A stretch of DNA of 64,000 nucleotides from Chitinophaga solisilvae (GCF_009928525.1 NZ_JAABOK010000002.1:124001-188000); one strand, 5' to 3'; counted from the stretch's first letter, positions 34,093-43,937 are shown. Notes: a model not told the origin generated them from the letters alone. Program-made: numbers and translations.

Positions 34093-35256
34093 TTACTCGA
34101 TTATGGGGTGGCGCTCGTATGGAGCGTTGCGGTCAAATATATAGCGGTAGGTGGTCAGCTGCCGGGAAGGGGTGGCGCCGAGGCTCTGCGCCACATTCAT
34201 CATCCGGGGGTTGAAATCGCCGATCCACTGCATTTCATAATCAACAAAAATACGGGACTGCTGAATAAGCCTGGCGCCTTCCACAATAAGATAGGCGTCC
34301 ACGCCTTTGCTCTGGAACTCCGGGATTACCCCGAAGATAATGCCTACCATCTTTTTACAGCTGCCGGTCATTTTCATCCACAGGAATTTCAGTTTACCGA
34401 TGAGATCCATTTTGCCGTTCATGTGCTTCACGTACTGGTTGAGGTCCGGCAGGTTCAGCCAGATGGCAATAGGTTCATCATTGTAATAGGCGAACCAGGC
34501 GATCTTTTCATCCAGCAAAGGTTTCATCTGTTTGAAAAGCGCCAGGGCCTGTGCTTTGGGCATATCTTTACCGCCGGCATGCTTGGCCCATGCTTTATTG
34601 TAGACGATACTGAAATCTTCCGCAAATTTTTCCAGCTGGTTTTTACGGATATGCACCGCCTTAAAAGCAGGATCTTCGCTGATGATAGCATGACGCTGAT
34701 AAAACTTATCCTGTAAGCGTTCACTGACCAGCATGCCGTAGCATATCTGATTAAAGAATAATCTGAAACCGTAGTGCTCGAAGAGCCGGATATAATACTG
34801 CGGGTTGAAGTTCATGCCGTATAGGGGTTCGTGAAAACCCTCTGTGAGCAGGCCCCACCAGTTATTCCGCTCGCCGAAGTTGATAGGGCCGTCCATGGCG
34901 CCCATTCCTCTTTCCTGCAGCCACGCTTTGGCAGTATCAAACAGCAGGTTGGCGGCCGCCTGATCATCTATACAGTCGAAAAAGCCTATACCTCCAACGG
35001 AACAGGTATCTCCCTTGTTTTTATATTTTTTGTTTACAAAAGCGGCAATTCTCCCCGTGAGATTGCCCTTTGCATCTTTCATAATCCATCTTATACATTC
35101 ACCATGACGGAAGGCCTTATTCTTTTCCGGGTCAAATACTCCCTCGATATCCTTATCCAATGGCCTTATCCAACCAGGTACTTCCTTATTCAATGCGATG
35201 TGCACAGCTAAAAAATCCGCCGCACGCATTGCATCATTTACTATTATCAATTCCAT
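34093..35256 (-). CDS. GNAT-like N-acyltransferase superfamily protein
   Basis: A 387-residue protein that looks like a tandem of two acetyltransferase-like folds. Features: an N-terminal half with FAAFVNKK-like strand (GRIAAFVNKKY), GGIGFFDCIDD, a conserved GPINFGERNNWWGLL block near residue 125, and a C-terminal half with IIFGVIPEFQSKGVDAYLI, which resembles the acyl-CoA loop region. Similar uncharacterised proteins of this length are common in Bacteroidota. Substrate unknown. Confidence 0.7.
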   Translation of the reverse strand: MELIIVNDAMRAADFLAVHIALNKEVPGWIRPLDKDIEGVFDPEKNKAFRHGECIRWIMKDAKGNLTGRIAAFVNKKYKNKGDTCSVGGIGFFDCIDDQAAANLLFDTAKAWLQERGMGAMDGPINFGERNNWWGLLTEGFHEPLYGMNFNPQYYIRLFEHYGFRLFFNQICYGMLVSERLQDKFYQRHAIISEDPAFKAVHIRKNQLEKFAEDFSIVYNKAWAKHAGGKDMPKAQALALFKQMKPLLDEKIAWFAYYNDEPIAIWLNLPDLNQYVKHMNGKMDLIGKLKFLWMKMTGSCKKMVGIIFGVIPEFQSKGVDAYLIVEGARLIQQSRIFVDYEMQWIGDFNPRMMNVAQSLGATPSRQLTTYRYIFDRNAPYERHPIIE

Positions 35257-35278
35257 GAGACAATTTGAAGCTATTGTA

Positions 35279-35286
35279 CAAATGTA
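35279..35286 (-). promoter_or_regulatory. -7 promoter element of the GNAT-like gene
   Basis: On the minus strand this reads TACATTTG, matching TAnnTTTG, 23 nt before the start codon at 35256. No clear -33 TTG was found. Confidence 0.45.
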
Positions 35287-35327
35287 AAAAAAAAGTCATT
35301 GGCACATTTTTTTCTGTGCAGACTTTC

Positions 35328-35945
35328 ATGACCCGTAGTAAAATTTATCTCATTATATCGCTCACCCTCATTGTAATCCTGTTCCTGGGCTACTGCCGGG
35401 AGCAAAGGCATACCCGCAGGATCCTGTCTGAAAATCAGCGCCTCTGGAATGAAAACCGTGATCTGCGCAAAAGCCTGGAGGAATATAACCACGTTAGCCG
35501 GCAAATCGATGACCGACGGGATGTACAGCAGCGCGTAGCCGGGCAGTTCATTGAAAGGCGCGCCTATTATCGCCGCAACTGGCAACAGTTTATCACTGTT
35601 GCTGCCAGCGATTACCGCACCGGTTTGCTGGGAGGTATCCGGAACCTCAGCGTTATAGTCCGTAATCAGACAGAATACCCGCTGGACAACGTCGTGGTGA
35701 TGGTGCAGTATATGCGTAATAACAATGAAGTTTTCAAGACAGAAGAATATACCATCCAACATATCGCGGAAAAAGGCACCGGCACTGTAAATGCTTCGAA
35801 TAGCCGTAAAGGCTCCAAAGTAAACATTAAGCTGCTGGGCATCACCAGTCAGGCTATGAATTTCTGCTGGTCTGCCGGCAAAGTTGCTCCTCCCGGTAAT
35901 CCGGATCCCTACGAATGTGTGCCCTCACCCCGTAATAATCAGTAA
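35328..35945 (+). CDS. membrane-anchored coiled-coil protein of unknown function
   Basis: A 205-residue protein. I start at ATG 35328 (MTRSKIYLIISLTLIVILFLG), so the transmembrane helix is at residues 5-22; a TTG at 35265 would add a poorly fitting 21 residues. A charged heptad-rich region follows (about 25-75, probable coiled coil), then a beta-rich domain (about 95-170) that looks like an extracytoplasmic Ig/FxLYD-like module. It ends 9 bp before the GNAT gene. No confident family. Confidence 0.7.
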   Translation: MTRSKIYLIISLTLIVILFLGYCREQRHTRRILSENQRLWNENRDLRKSLEEYNHVSRQIDDRRDVQQRVAGQFIERRAYYRRNWQQFITVAASDYRTGLLGGIRNLSVIVRNQTEYPLDNVVVMVQYMRNNNEVFKTEEYTIQHIAEKGTGTVNASNSRKGSKVNIKLLGITSQAMNFCWSAGKVAPPGNPDPYECVPSPRNNQ

Positions 35946-35954
35946 TTTGCAGGC

Positions 35955-36467
35955 ATGATCCGTTTAGTTCCGACCGTAACACCTGAAGAAGCAGTAAGAG
36001 AATTGTATGAAGCATCGTTTCCCCTGGAGGAGAAGCGGCCCTGGGATAGTTTGTCTGAATTGCTGAAACATGACCGGCTACGGTTGCTGACGCTGGATAA
36101 GGAAGGCGTTTTCGGCGGTTTTCTGTTTTACTGGCAGCTGCCGGATTATTTCTTTATTGAGTATTTCGCGGTACATCCGGATATGAGAGGTGGTGGCACC
36201 GGCAGTCATGTTATGCGGCTGCTGGAAGAGCAGACGGGCGGCATCGTGCTGGAAGTAGAACCACCACTCACAGCGCAGGCAGTCAGGCGTATTGCTTTTT
36301 ATGAAAGGCTGGGTTATCAGGCCTTTCCGGAGGTATATCATCAACCGCCCCATCACAAAGGATTTCCGCCATTGGAACTGCGTTTAATGCAGAAAGGTCT
36401 CACACCTGGTGAAACCTTTCTGCAAGTAAAAAATCAACTATATAAATACGTGTACAAACAGCCTTAA
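35955..36467 (+). CDS. GNAT family N-acetyltransferase
   Basis: A 170-residue acetyltransferase. The core shows YFIEYFAVHPDMRGGGTGSHVM (acyl-CoA loop region) and AFYERLGYQAFPEVYHQPP. Substrate unknown. Its stop overlaps the stop of the convergent Q-rich lipoprotein gene within a shared TTAA (36464-36467). Confidence 0.85.
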   Translation: MIRLVPTVTPEEAVRELYEASFPLEEKRPWDSLSELLKHDRLRLLTLDKEGVFGGFLFYWQLPDYFFIEYFAVHPDMRGGGTGSHVMRLLEEQTGGIVLEVEPPLTAQAVRRIAFYERLGYQAFPEVYHQPPHHKGFPPLELRLMQKGLTPGETFLQVKNQLYKYVYKQP

Positions 36468-37918
36468 TCCCTTTTTACTCTTCCGCTTCCGCCACCACCG
36501 GCTGGTTCAGCAACCCTTGACGGACGTTGTTGTTGCTGTTGCTGGTATTGCTGTTGTTGTCTTTGCTGCTGTTCACGCTGGACCCGCTGCTGTTGTTCCA
36601 TCTGCTGCCTTTGTTGTTGTTGTTGTTGTTGTTGCTGCTCACGCTGCATTCTCTGCTGTTGTTCCTGCTGCATTCTTTGTTGCTGTTGCTGCTGCTGTTG
36701 TTGCTGCCATTGCTGTTCGCGCTGGATCCGCTGTTGTTGCTGTTCCTGCTGAACTCTTTGTTGCTGTTGCTGCTGTTGTTGTTGCTGCCATTGCTGTTCA
36801 CGCTGAATCCGTTGCTGTTGTTGCTGTTGTTGTTGTTGCTGCTGGATCCGTTGCTGGTCCTGCTGCCATTGGTCTGCAACCCTTGACGGACGGCCATTGT
36901 TAACAGGCTGGCTGGTATTGTTATTACCGTTGTTTGCCGGGAACTGATCCCTGGAAATTCTTCCGCTGTTATTATTGTTATTGTTATTGTTATTGTTATT
37001 GGGCTGCCAGGTACCGTTATTGTTATTATTATCCATTACCCTGGATGGGCGGCCTGTGCCTGTGCCCACGCCGTTGTTGCTGTTACCGCCGTCCATTACT
37101 CTTGACGGGCGGCCGTTGTTACCGGTTGTACCGGTGCGGTTACCTCTGTCTATGGCGGCAGCATCCGGGCGGTACATACGTACCTGGTTGCTTTCCACTC
37201 TGCCTGTACCTGGCCTGTCAAGGTTAGTGACGCGTACCGGGCGTACAGCGCTGCCAGTGTAGCGTTCCACCTCACGGGCGGTAGGGCCGCTCATCACTCT
37301 GTCGCTTGAACCGCCTCTGACTGTTCTGTTAAGCACAGTGGTATTGTTGTAGATGTAGGTATTTCTGCTGTTATTGATGTAATAATTGTTGATATACCTG
37401 TTGCCGATATATTGTCTCGGGATAAATGCCCAGCTGTTAACCGGAACAGCATATCCGCCGGGACCCATAGGCGCCCATCCGTAGTAGTCTCCTCCACTTC
37501 TCCAGTCTACCCATCCTGGTCCCCACTGATTGCCCGGTATCCACATCCATCCGCTGAAGTTGTCAAATATCCAGCGTCCGTAGTGGAAGGGAGCCCAGCC
37601 CCATGAGTAGTCGGACATCCATGTCCAGCCATAATCCGTATACATCCAGTGACCTCCACTGTAATACGGTCTGAAATCACGTCCTACATTGGGTATCCAC
37701 ACGTTGCCATAACTGCCGTAATTTGTCCACCGGCCATAGGGACTCAGTTCATCATAAAAAGATATAGAGGCCCCTACCTGAAATTGTGAACCTGAACCGT
37801 AGGAACCGTAGGATCCGGAGCCGTAGCCGCCGTCATATGGTGCATAGGTGGTAGCACAACTGGCAAGGAAGGATATAAGTAAAAGAGATAATCCTGATAT
37901 TTTTAATATTCTGTTCAT
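36464..37918 (-). CDS. DUF6600-like lipoprotein with Asn-rich and poly-Gln tail
   Basis: A 484-residue lipoprotein (signal ending in FLASC). Residues 50-180 hold Trp/Tyr/Gly-rich repeats of the DUF6600 type (SPYGRWTNYGSYGNVWIPN, GWAPFHYGRW, WIPGNQWGPGW). The middle has Asn-rich linkers (about 260-340), and residues about 345-470 are almost only Gln with scattered Arg/Glu, encoded by mixed CAG/CAA codons at 36530-36850. The end (GGGGSGRVKRD) is basic. Probably surface- or periplasm-exposed and self-associating; the function is unknown. Reverse-strand Val/Leu-rich frames here are only shadows of the CAG repeat. Confidence 0.8.
   Translation of the reverse strand: MNRILKISGLSLLLISFLASCATTYAPYDGGYGSGSYGSYGSGSQFQVGASISFYDELSPYGRWTNYGSYGNVWIPNVGRDFRPYYSGGHWMYTDYGWTWMSDYSWGWAPFHYGRWIFDNFSGWMWIPGNQWGPGWVDWRSGGDYYGWAPMGPGGYAVPVNSWAFIPRQYIGNRYINNYYINNSRNTYIYNNTTVLNRTVRGGSSDRVMSGPTAREVERYTGSAVRPVRVTNLDRPGTGRVESNQVRMYRPDAAAIDRGNRTGTTGNNGRPSRVMDGGNSNNGVGTGTGRPSRVMDNNNNNGTWQPNNNNNNNNNNNSGRISRDQFPANNGNNNTSQPVNNGRPSRVADQWQQDQQRIQQQQQQQQQQQRIQREQQWQQQQQQQQQQRVQQEQQQQRIQREQQWQQQQQQQQQQRMQQEQQQRMQREQQQQQQQQQRQQMEQQQRVQREQQQRQQQQYQQQQQQRPSRVAEPAGGGGSGRVKRD
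36530..36860. repeat. CAG/CAA low-complexity tract
   Basis: About 330 bp coding mostly Gln, with repeated blocks around CGxATxCAGCGxGAACAGCA. The synonymous mixture of CAG and CAA and the interspersed Arg/Glu/Met codons argue for selection on the protein, with block duplications rather than pure slippage. Confidence 0.8.
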
Positions 37919-38177
37919 ACTCCTGATTTTTAGTCTTTTCTTGTTTTCCTGTTTATTAGACTTTGTGGAGATATAATGGCTGGTGAGTAATTCCTCTCTG
38001 ATTATTCCGGTATCTGCTACTGATGTTTAAATGGTGGTTTTAACGCGGTCTAAAGCAGAAATTGCTGAAAAATGTTAAAGAAAAATGTTAAAAATTTTAT
38101 AACGCTTATGCTGCAGTTCCGGCGTTACAACTACTATAAAACAAATTGCGTTCCAAAAAAAATAACCCGCTGTAACC
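37919..38177. other. intergenic stretch between divergent lipoprotein and pnuC genes
   Basis: About 260 bp, AT-rich. It should contain both promoters. A partial pnuC element (ACCTTTG preceded by TA one base too far) is at 38173-38181. No other structure seen. Confidence 0.4.
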
Positions 38178-38196
38178 TTTGCTGGCAGAATGTTTC

Positions 38197-38223
38197 ATGA
38201 AAACGTGTATTATTGTGTTATGA
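38197..38223 (+). CDS. possible 8-codon leader peptide before pnuC
   Basis: ATG 38197 opens MKTCIIVL and stops at TGA 38221-38223, overlapping the pnuC ATG (38220-38222) as ATGA. Too short to support by itself; listed because the overlap would couple translation of the two. Confidence 0.25.
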   Translation: MKTCIIVL

Positions 38224-38882
38224 TAGATTTTTTCCATGTTAATAATCACTTTTTTACGGCACTGGGGTATCCGGTCAGCTATATAGAATTTATCGGAACG
38301 GTGACAGGTTTGATATGTGTCTGGCTGGCTGCCCGCGATCATATACTGACGTGGCCGGCAGGGCTGATTAATGTGAGTTGTTTCTTCCTGCTGTTCTGGC
38401 AGCTGCAGTTATACGCAGATATGTTTCTGCAGATATATTTCTTTGCCACAGGTGTATACGGATGGATTTTCTGGTACCACAAAAAGCCGGAGAACGAGCC
38501 GGTGTATGCGCTGGCAAACAGCCACAGGTGGGTGTTGGGTATCATTACCCTGTTACTGTCCGCCTGCACCGGATGGGTTATCAGCCGGTTGCATATCTGG
38601 TGGCCTTCGGTATTTGTACATCCGGCGGCATATCCTTATACAGATTCGCTGGTGGCGGTTTGCAGCGTGGTAGCCAATATCCTGCTGGCGAAACGTATCT
38701 GGGAAAACTGGCTGCTGTGGGTACTGGTAGATGCTGTAGCCACCATTATCTATTTCAAAAAGGGAGTGATGTTCCTCGGTGTAGAATACTTTATTCTGCT
38801 GATAATAGCCACTATGGGGCTTGTGGGGTGGGTGAGGGCGTATGGTAAGACGGGGGATGGGGTTACTAACGTTAATGGGTAA
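38220..38882 (+). CDS. pnuC: PnuC family nicotinamide riboside (or related vitamin) transporter
   Basis: A 220-residue inner-membrane protein with six or seven helices. Family features: an N-terminal IEFIGTVTGLICVWLAAR, WPAGLINVSCFFLLFWQ, YADMFLQIYFFATGVYGWIFW and the final YFKKGVMFLGVEYF. PnuC proteins are facilitators that trap the substrate by phosphorylation. I start at ATG 38220; the longer frame from 38190 would begin almost on the predicted transcription start. No thiamine-type riboswitch is visible, so the substrate is probably nicotinamide riboside, but this is not shown by sequence. Confidence 0.85.
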   Translation: MIDFFHVNNHFFTALGYPVSYIEFIGTVTGLICVWLAARDHILTWPAGLINVSCFFLLFWQLQLYADMFLQIYFFATGVYGWIFWYHKKPENEPVYALANSHRWVLGIITLLLSACTGWVISRLHIWWPSVFVHPAAYPYTDSLVAVCSVVANILLAKRIWENWLLWVLVDAVATIIYFKKGVMFLGVEYFILLIIATMGLVGWVRAYGKTGDGVTNVNG

Positions 38883-38889
38883 ACGATAA

Positions 38890-39036
38890 TAATTACGAAT
38901 TACGAATTGCGAATTACGAATGTAAACGCGAAGAGCTAAACGAAGATTAAAAGTGATATTTAATACTTATCACCTTTAATCTTCGTTTAGCTCTTCGCGT
39001 TTACATTCGTAATTCGCAATTCGTAATTCGTAATTA
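38890..39036. repeat. large palindrome, class A, between convergent genes (69-bp stem)
   Basis: Arms 38890-38958 and 38968-39036 pair at 68 of 69 positions (one A/G difference near the loop). The outer arms are tandem ACGAATT/GCGAATT units; inside are GCGAAGAG and ACGAAGATTAAA. It fills the whole space between the pnuC stop (38882) and the phosphoesterase stop (39039). Confidence 0.9.
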
Positions 39037-39038
39037 AA

Positions 39039-40268
39039 CTAAACTTTATATTCCCCTACCACACTACCATCGTCTTTCAGCATCGTCAGTACCAGTTCCT
39101 GCTGGTTGGCTTTGAGGCTGATGAGGGTGCGTTTGCCGTCTTTCGGGCCGCCGCCGATGATCAGCGGGTAGTTGTGCTGGCCGGGTACCGGGGCATGAAC
39201 GCCGTAGGTATGGGTATGGCCGCAGATGAGGATGTCAATTTTGTATTTATTGAAGAGGGGGCCGAACAGGTTGCGGCAGTGAACGGTGCCGTGCCAGTCG
39301 CCGCCGTGGTAGTGCGGGATGTGCATCATGACAACTTTATGTTTGGCTTTCCGGTAGGCGGGGCTTTGCAGTTGCTGTTCCAGCCATTGGGCCTGTTGGA
39401 TGCGGTAGTTATCGAAGTCTACGATGCCGGCGTATACGGGATGGGTATCTTCCTTATCTTCTCCGGTATCCAGTACGATAGCGTGCACGGGGCCCCAGGT
39501 GAAGGCGAAGTAGCTGCCGTGGCCGGGGTTATCGAAATACTGGTGCCATTCGCGGGCATATTTACCACGGGTTTCGTGGTTGCCGCGTACGTACATGAAG
39601 GGCTTTTGGGTAGAGAAGGTATTGCCGCAGGGGGTGAGCATGTGGTCGATGATTTGTTTTTCATCAGCCTGGTAGTCGAATACGTCACCATTGAAGAATA
39701 CGAAGTCATACGGATTTTGCCCGTGGAGCCCAACGAGGTGGGGGATAGATTCCGGGCGGTCATGAATGTCGTTTATCATGAGCCAGGACACCTCTTTGGC
39801 GTGCGGGTCCGGCGCGGTGAAGGTGTAGGTATCGCTGGAGATGGTTTCGCCGTAGGTGAGTTTATACGGCTGAAATTCCACGATATCTTTGGAGAACACC
39901 TTGTAGCTGTATTGTTTACCGGGCTGCAGGTGTGGCAGGTCTATACGGTGGAGGCGGTTGTTGGCGTCCACGAGCCCGCTGGTCACATGGTGTGCTTTCA
40001 GATTGAGCTGTCCGTCTGTTCCGTATTCCACCCAGCTGTAGCAGGGGCGTGCGGTGAGCCACATAACGGATATGGTATCCGGTGCGGGGTACTGCAGGTA
40101 AGGTTTACAGAGGAAGGAGTGGGTGTTGTCTGCTGTGCGGGCGGTGCTGGTGCTGAGGGCGCTGGCTTTGGCGGCTACGGGGGCCAGTCCGGCTACGCCC
40201 AGCAGTCCTGCTTTGGACAGGTTGCCGATGAAAGAGCGGCGGGATAGTTCACTGTTGTGTTTTTTCAT
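39039..40268 (-). CDS. exported calcineurin-like metallophosphoesterase
   Basis: A 409-residue protein with a Tat signal (SRRSFIG then a hydrophobic stretch), an Ig-like N-terminal domain (about 50-145, as in purple acid phosphatases) and a metallophosphoesterase domain with all the metal motifs: NDIHDR, FNGDVFD, VRGNHE, MMHIPHYH and GHTHTYG. It should hydrolyse phosphoesters in the periplasm or outside. Substrate unknown. Confidence 0.88.
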   Translation of the reverse strand: MKKHNSELSRRSFIGNLSKAGLLGVAGLAPVAAKASALSTSTARTADNTHSFLCKPYLQYPAPDTISVMWLTARPCYSWVEYGTDGQLNLKAHHVTSGLVDANNRLHRIDLPHLQPGKQYSYKVFSKDIVEFQPYKLTYGETISSDTYTFTAPDPHAKEVSWLMINDIHDRPESIPHLVGLHGQNPYDFVFFNGDVFDYQADEKQIIDHMLTPCGNTFSTQKPFMYVRGNHETRGKYAREWHQYFDNPGHGSYFAFTWGPVHAIVLDTGEDKEDTHPVYAGIVDFDNYRIQQAQWLEQQLQSPAYRKAKHKVVMMHIPHYHGGDWHGTVHCRNLFGPLFNKYKIDILICGHTHTYGVHAPVPGQHNYPLIIGGGPKDGKRTLISLKANQQELVLTMLKDDGSVVGEYKV

Positions 40269-40493
40269 ATTATATTATTGCATATATAACGATTGGGGTT
40301 AAAAATAGTGATCGGGATGGGAAAGCGGTGTTATTTTTACATGAATGGAGGGTGGGTTGCAGGCAGATAGTTATAGATAGAATAAAAAGTATATTTGACA
40401 GGCGCTGCTTTAAATTGGGGGTAGCGACAGGTGATATAACGGATATCAGGGTAAAAAATGGGGTGGAAAAAGGATTTTTTTCCGTAATCGCTT
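40269..40493. other. intergenic stretch between the phosphoesterase and atpD
   Basis: About 225 bp between divergent start codons with no gene; it should contain the phosphoesterase promoter, not identified. The atpD promoter follows at 40494-40524. Confidence 0.4.
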
Positions 40494-40524
40494 TTTGATT
40501 TTCACCCATTAACTATTACCTTTG
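40494..40524 (+). promoter_or_regulatory. Bacteroidota-type promoter of atpD (TTTG-n19-TACCTTTG)
   Basis: TTTG at 40494-40497, 19-bp spacer, TACCTTTG at 40517-40524. The expected start near 40531 leaves a leader of about 75 nt before atpD. Confidence 0.75.
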
Positions 40525-40581
40525 CGGCAAATTTTAGAAATTGTCAGGAGTCTGATGATTTTTGAGGAAATAACTTTTTAG

Positions 40582-42108
<1,527 letters not shown>

Positions 42109-42115
42109 TTAAAAT

Positions 42116-42140
42116 GATCCCGGCGCGCCGGGATCGTTTT
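42116..42140 (+). terminator. intercistronic palindrome between atpD and atpC (attenuator-like)
   Basis: GATCCCGGCGCGCCGGGATC (42116-42135) is a perfect palindrome 7 nt after the atpD stop and is followed by GTTTT. As RNA it would form an 8-bp GC-rich hairpin with a CGCG loop, 29 nt before the atpC start. It may lower atpC expression relative to atpD or stabilise the atpD message. Confidence 0.55.
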
Positions 42141-42164
42141 CCATTCACCATTCACGATCATAAC

Positions 42165-42422
42165 ATGCTATTAGAAGTATTAACACCAGAAAGAAAATTA
42201 TATGCAGGCGAAGTGTACGGCGTACAACTGCCCGGCATTGACGGTTCTTTTGAAATACTGGATAAACATGCGCCATTAATCGCAGCGCTCGGAAATGGTA
42301 AAATGAAAGTGCTGAAAGATAAAAACCATACTGAGTTTTTCACTATCAGCGGCGGATTTGTAGAAGTGTTGCGCAATAAGGCTACTGTGCTCGTAGAAGG
42401 TGCTGTAGCAATAGAGAAATAA
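42165..42422 (+). CDS. atpC: F1Fo ATP synthase subunit epsilon (N-terminal domain only)
   Basis: An 85-residue protein beginning MLLEVLTPERKLYAGEV, the beta-sandwich domain of subunit epsilon; start ATG 42165 because the longer frame from 42114 would run through the palindrome. It lacks the C-terminal helical domain that inhibits ATP hydrolysis in many bacteria, as is usual in this phylum. Confidence 0.92.
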   Translation: MLLEVLTPERKLYAGEVYGVQLPGIDGSFEILDKHAPLIAALGNGKMKVLKDKNHTEFFTISGGFVEVLRNKATVLVEGAVAIEK

Positions 42423-42451
42423 CATATTACCAGTATAAAGGAAATAAAACA

Positions 42452-42480
42452 GGCCGGGTAAGATTACCCGGCCTTCGTTT
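42452..42480 (+). terminator. intrinsic terminator of atpDC
   Basis: GGCCGGGTAA (42452-42461) with TTACCCGGCC (42464-42473), then TTCGTTTTG. Confidence 0.8.
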
Positions 42481-42924
42481 TGTCCTAACTATTCCAATCT
42501 TAGAAGACCCGTCAATACAGTAAGAATACCTGTCGGGATTTCCGCTATTATTCATCTCAGTACAATACATGAACCTCACGGTTATATGGAATAACCGCAG
42601 TCATACACGTACATCAATGAACAGCCTTCTCAGGCTGTGTATATTACCTAATGAATAATGCCTTTAATGATATTATCTATCGTTGATCAGGTAAATTCGG
42701 CTTCGGTCTACTGAAGGAGCAAATGTTTTTCATAGGTTTTGCCTTCATAGGTGTATCTAATCGGTTGTTCCTTACCTGATATTAACGGGTTATTTTTATT
42801 CGTTTCGTATCTGTTGCTTTAGCAAGATATTTAATTTGTTTCAAAAAACACCATTCATTTTTATTCATTTTTTATCATATGAATATATGAGTGTGCATGT
42901 CCTTCTCTTTCAGAATATTACAAT
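42481..42924. other. gene-free stretch with several RNA-type hairpins
   Basis: About 440 bp between the ends of atpC and yqgE without a reading frame. Hairpins: CGGTTAT/ATAACCG (42579-42597), ACAGCC/GGCTGT (42621-42638), and a domain closed by ATCAGGTAA/TTACCTGAT (42686-42694 with 42772-42780) enclosing GAAGG-a-GCAAA/TTTGCCTTC (42713-42723 with 42738-42746). No promoter was recognised on either strand. It may be a non-coding RNA or a decayed gene. Confidence 0.3.
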
Positions 42925-43482
42925 TTAATTGAGAGAAGGATCAATCGGGAAATTTGCCATCATAGCGAAGTTACTACCCAGATGCTTCAGCGATAACTGC
43001 CATATCTGCTGCTCCTGTGGCTCAAATACAAGCGACGGAGAACTGCTGGAAGGTATCCAGGATTTCTCCTTCAGCTCCTCTTCCAGCTGACCGGTAGTCC
43101 AGCCGGAATATCCAATGAAAAACTTAATCTTATTCAGATCCAGGGTGCCGTTATTCAGTAATTCCACCACATTGTCAAACTCACCGCCCCAGTAAATACC
43201 CGGAATGATTTCCACACCACCCCGGATCAGCTCCGGCTGCTGGTGCACAAAATGAATCGTATCTACCTGTACAGGGCCTCCGTAATACACAGGAATATTT
43301 GTTCTCAGCACATCCGGAATCAGCGCATCCAGCTGCTGATCAAATAAACGGTTGATCACAAAACCAAAACTCCCCTTTTCTTCGTGCTCACATAACAATA
43401 TGACGGTGCGGGAAAAATTGGGATCTTTAAGAAATGGGTCAGCTATTAACAACATACCGGGCGACAAGGTTACCATATGCAT
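42925..43482 (-). CDS. YqgE/AlgH family protein
   Basis: A 185-residue protein of the YqgE/AlgH (DUF179) family: LSPGMLLIADPFLKDPNFSRTVILLCEHEEKGSFGFVINR near the N-terminus, YYGGPVQVDTIHFVH, and FIGYSGWTTGQLEEE. Molecular function unknown. Start ATG 43482 or 43476 (two residues later). Confidence 0.9.
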   Translation of the reverse strand: MHMVTLSPGMLLIADPFLKDPNFSRTVILLCEHEEKGSFGFVINRLFDQQLDALIPDVLRTNIPVYYGGPVQVDTIHFVHQQPELIRGGVEIIPGIYWGGEFDNVVELLNNGTLDLNKIKFFIGYSGWTTGQLEEELKEKSWIPSSSSPSLVFEPQEQQIWQLSLKHLGSNFAMMANFPIDPSLN

Positions 43483-43591
43483 ACAATTTTGATCGCTTGA
43501 CCAAATTTAAAATAAATGATTGATACAAAGTACCTGAAATCTAAAAAGCTGAAAATGAAGCAGAAAATATAAATGGGGGAAAATAAAGGAA

Positions 43592-43733
43592 ATAAAAAAA
43601 GGAGGCTAGAAAACCTCCTTACCATTTTATCAACCAAAATCTAAATCGCTTATGGAACGAATCCACGTCGATGTATGTAGAAAGTTTAATTACTTTGTTA
43701 TGATTGTTACTAATCAAATTTAGTACCAATCTT
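43592..43733 (-). ncRNA. candidate small RNA upstream of yqgE
   Basis: On the minus strand a TACCTTTG element (43747-43740) predicts a start near 43733. About 115 nt further comes AAGGAGG/CCTCCTT (43620-43614 with 43605-43599) followed by seven T, a good terminator in this direction but not in the other. No reading frame of note lies on the minus strand between them. It could be a small RNA, or an early-terminated yqgE leader (attenuator), since yqgE starts 110 bp further on. A TTG at -33 is only found with a long 25-nt spacer. Confidence 0.4.
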
Positions 43734-43739
43734 GTGAGA

Positions 43740-43747
43740 CAAAGGTA
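43740..43747 (-). promoter_or_regulatory. -7 promoter element of the candidate small RNA/yqgE leader
   Basis: Reads TACCTTTG on the minus strand, an exact match to TAnnTTTG. Confidence 0.5.
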
Positions 43748-43937
43748 AGAAAAGTAGCATTAAAAAAATCAGCAATCGCCAGTTAAAATTACGTTAAAGT
43801 AATATTGTATTGATGTTAACAGCCCTGGTAGCAAGCCTAACTATTTAATTTTGTATCAAGGTTGCTATAGCAAATATCTTTTTTAACACTTATTAATATC
43901 TCAGGTTAAGTATATTTAAGGCCTGACCTAAAATTGC

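Noticed and set aside
36517..36903. Val/Ala- and Leu-rich frames opposite the Gln tract, resembling membrane proteins
   Set aside because: They arise only from reading the CAG/CAA repeats backwards.
37919..38220. Thiamine-type riboswitch before pnuC
   Set aside because: No CTGAGA-like conserved segment or matching stem structure in the leader, which would be only about 30 nt long.
39174..40247. Plus-strand frame of 357 codons opposite the phosphoesterase
   Set aside because: Val/Gly/Ala-rich shadow caused by codon usage on the other strand, where all metal motifs are present.
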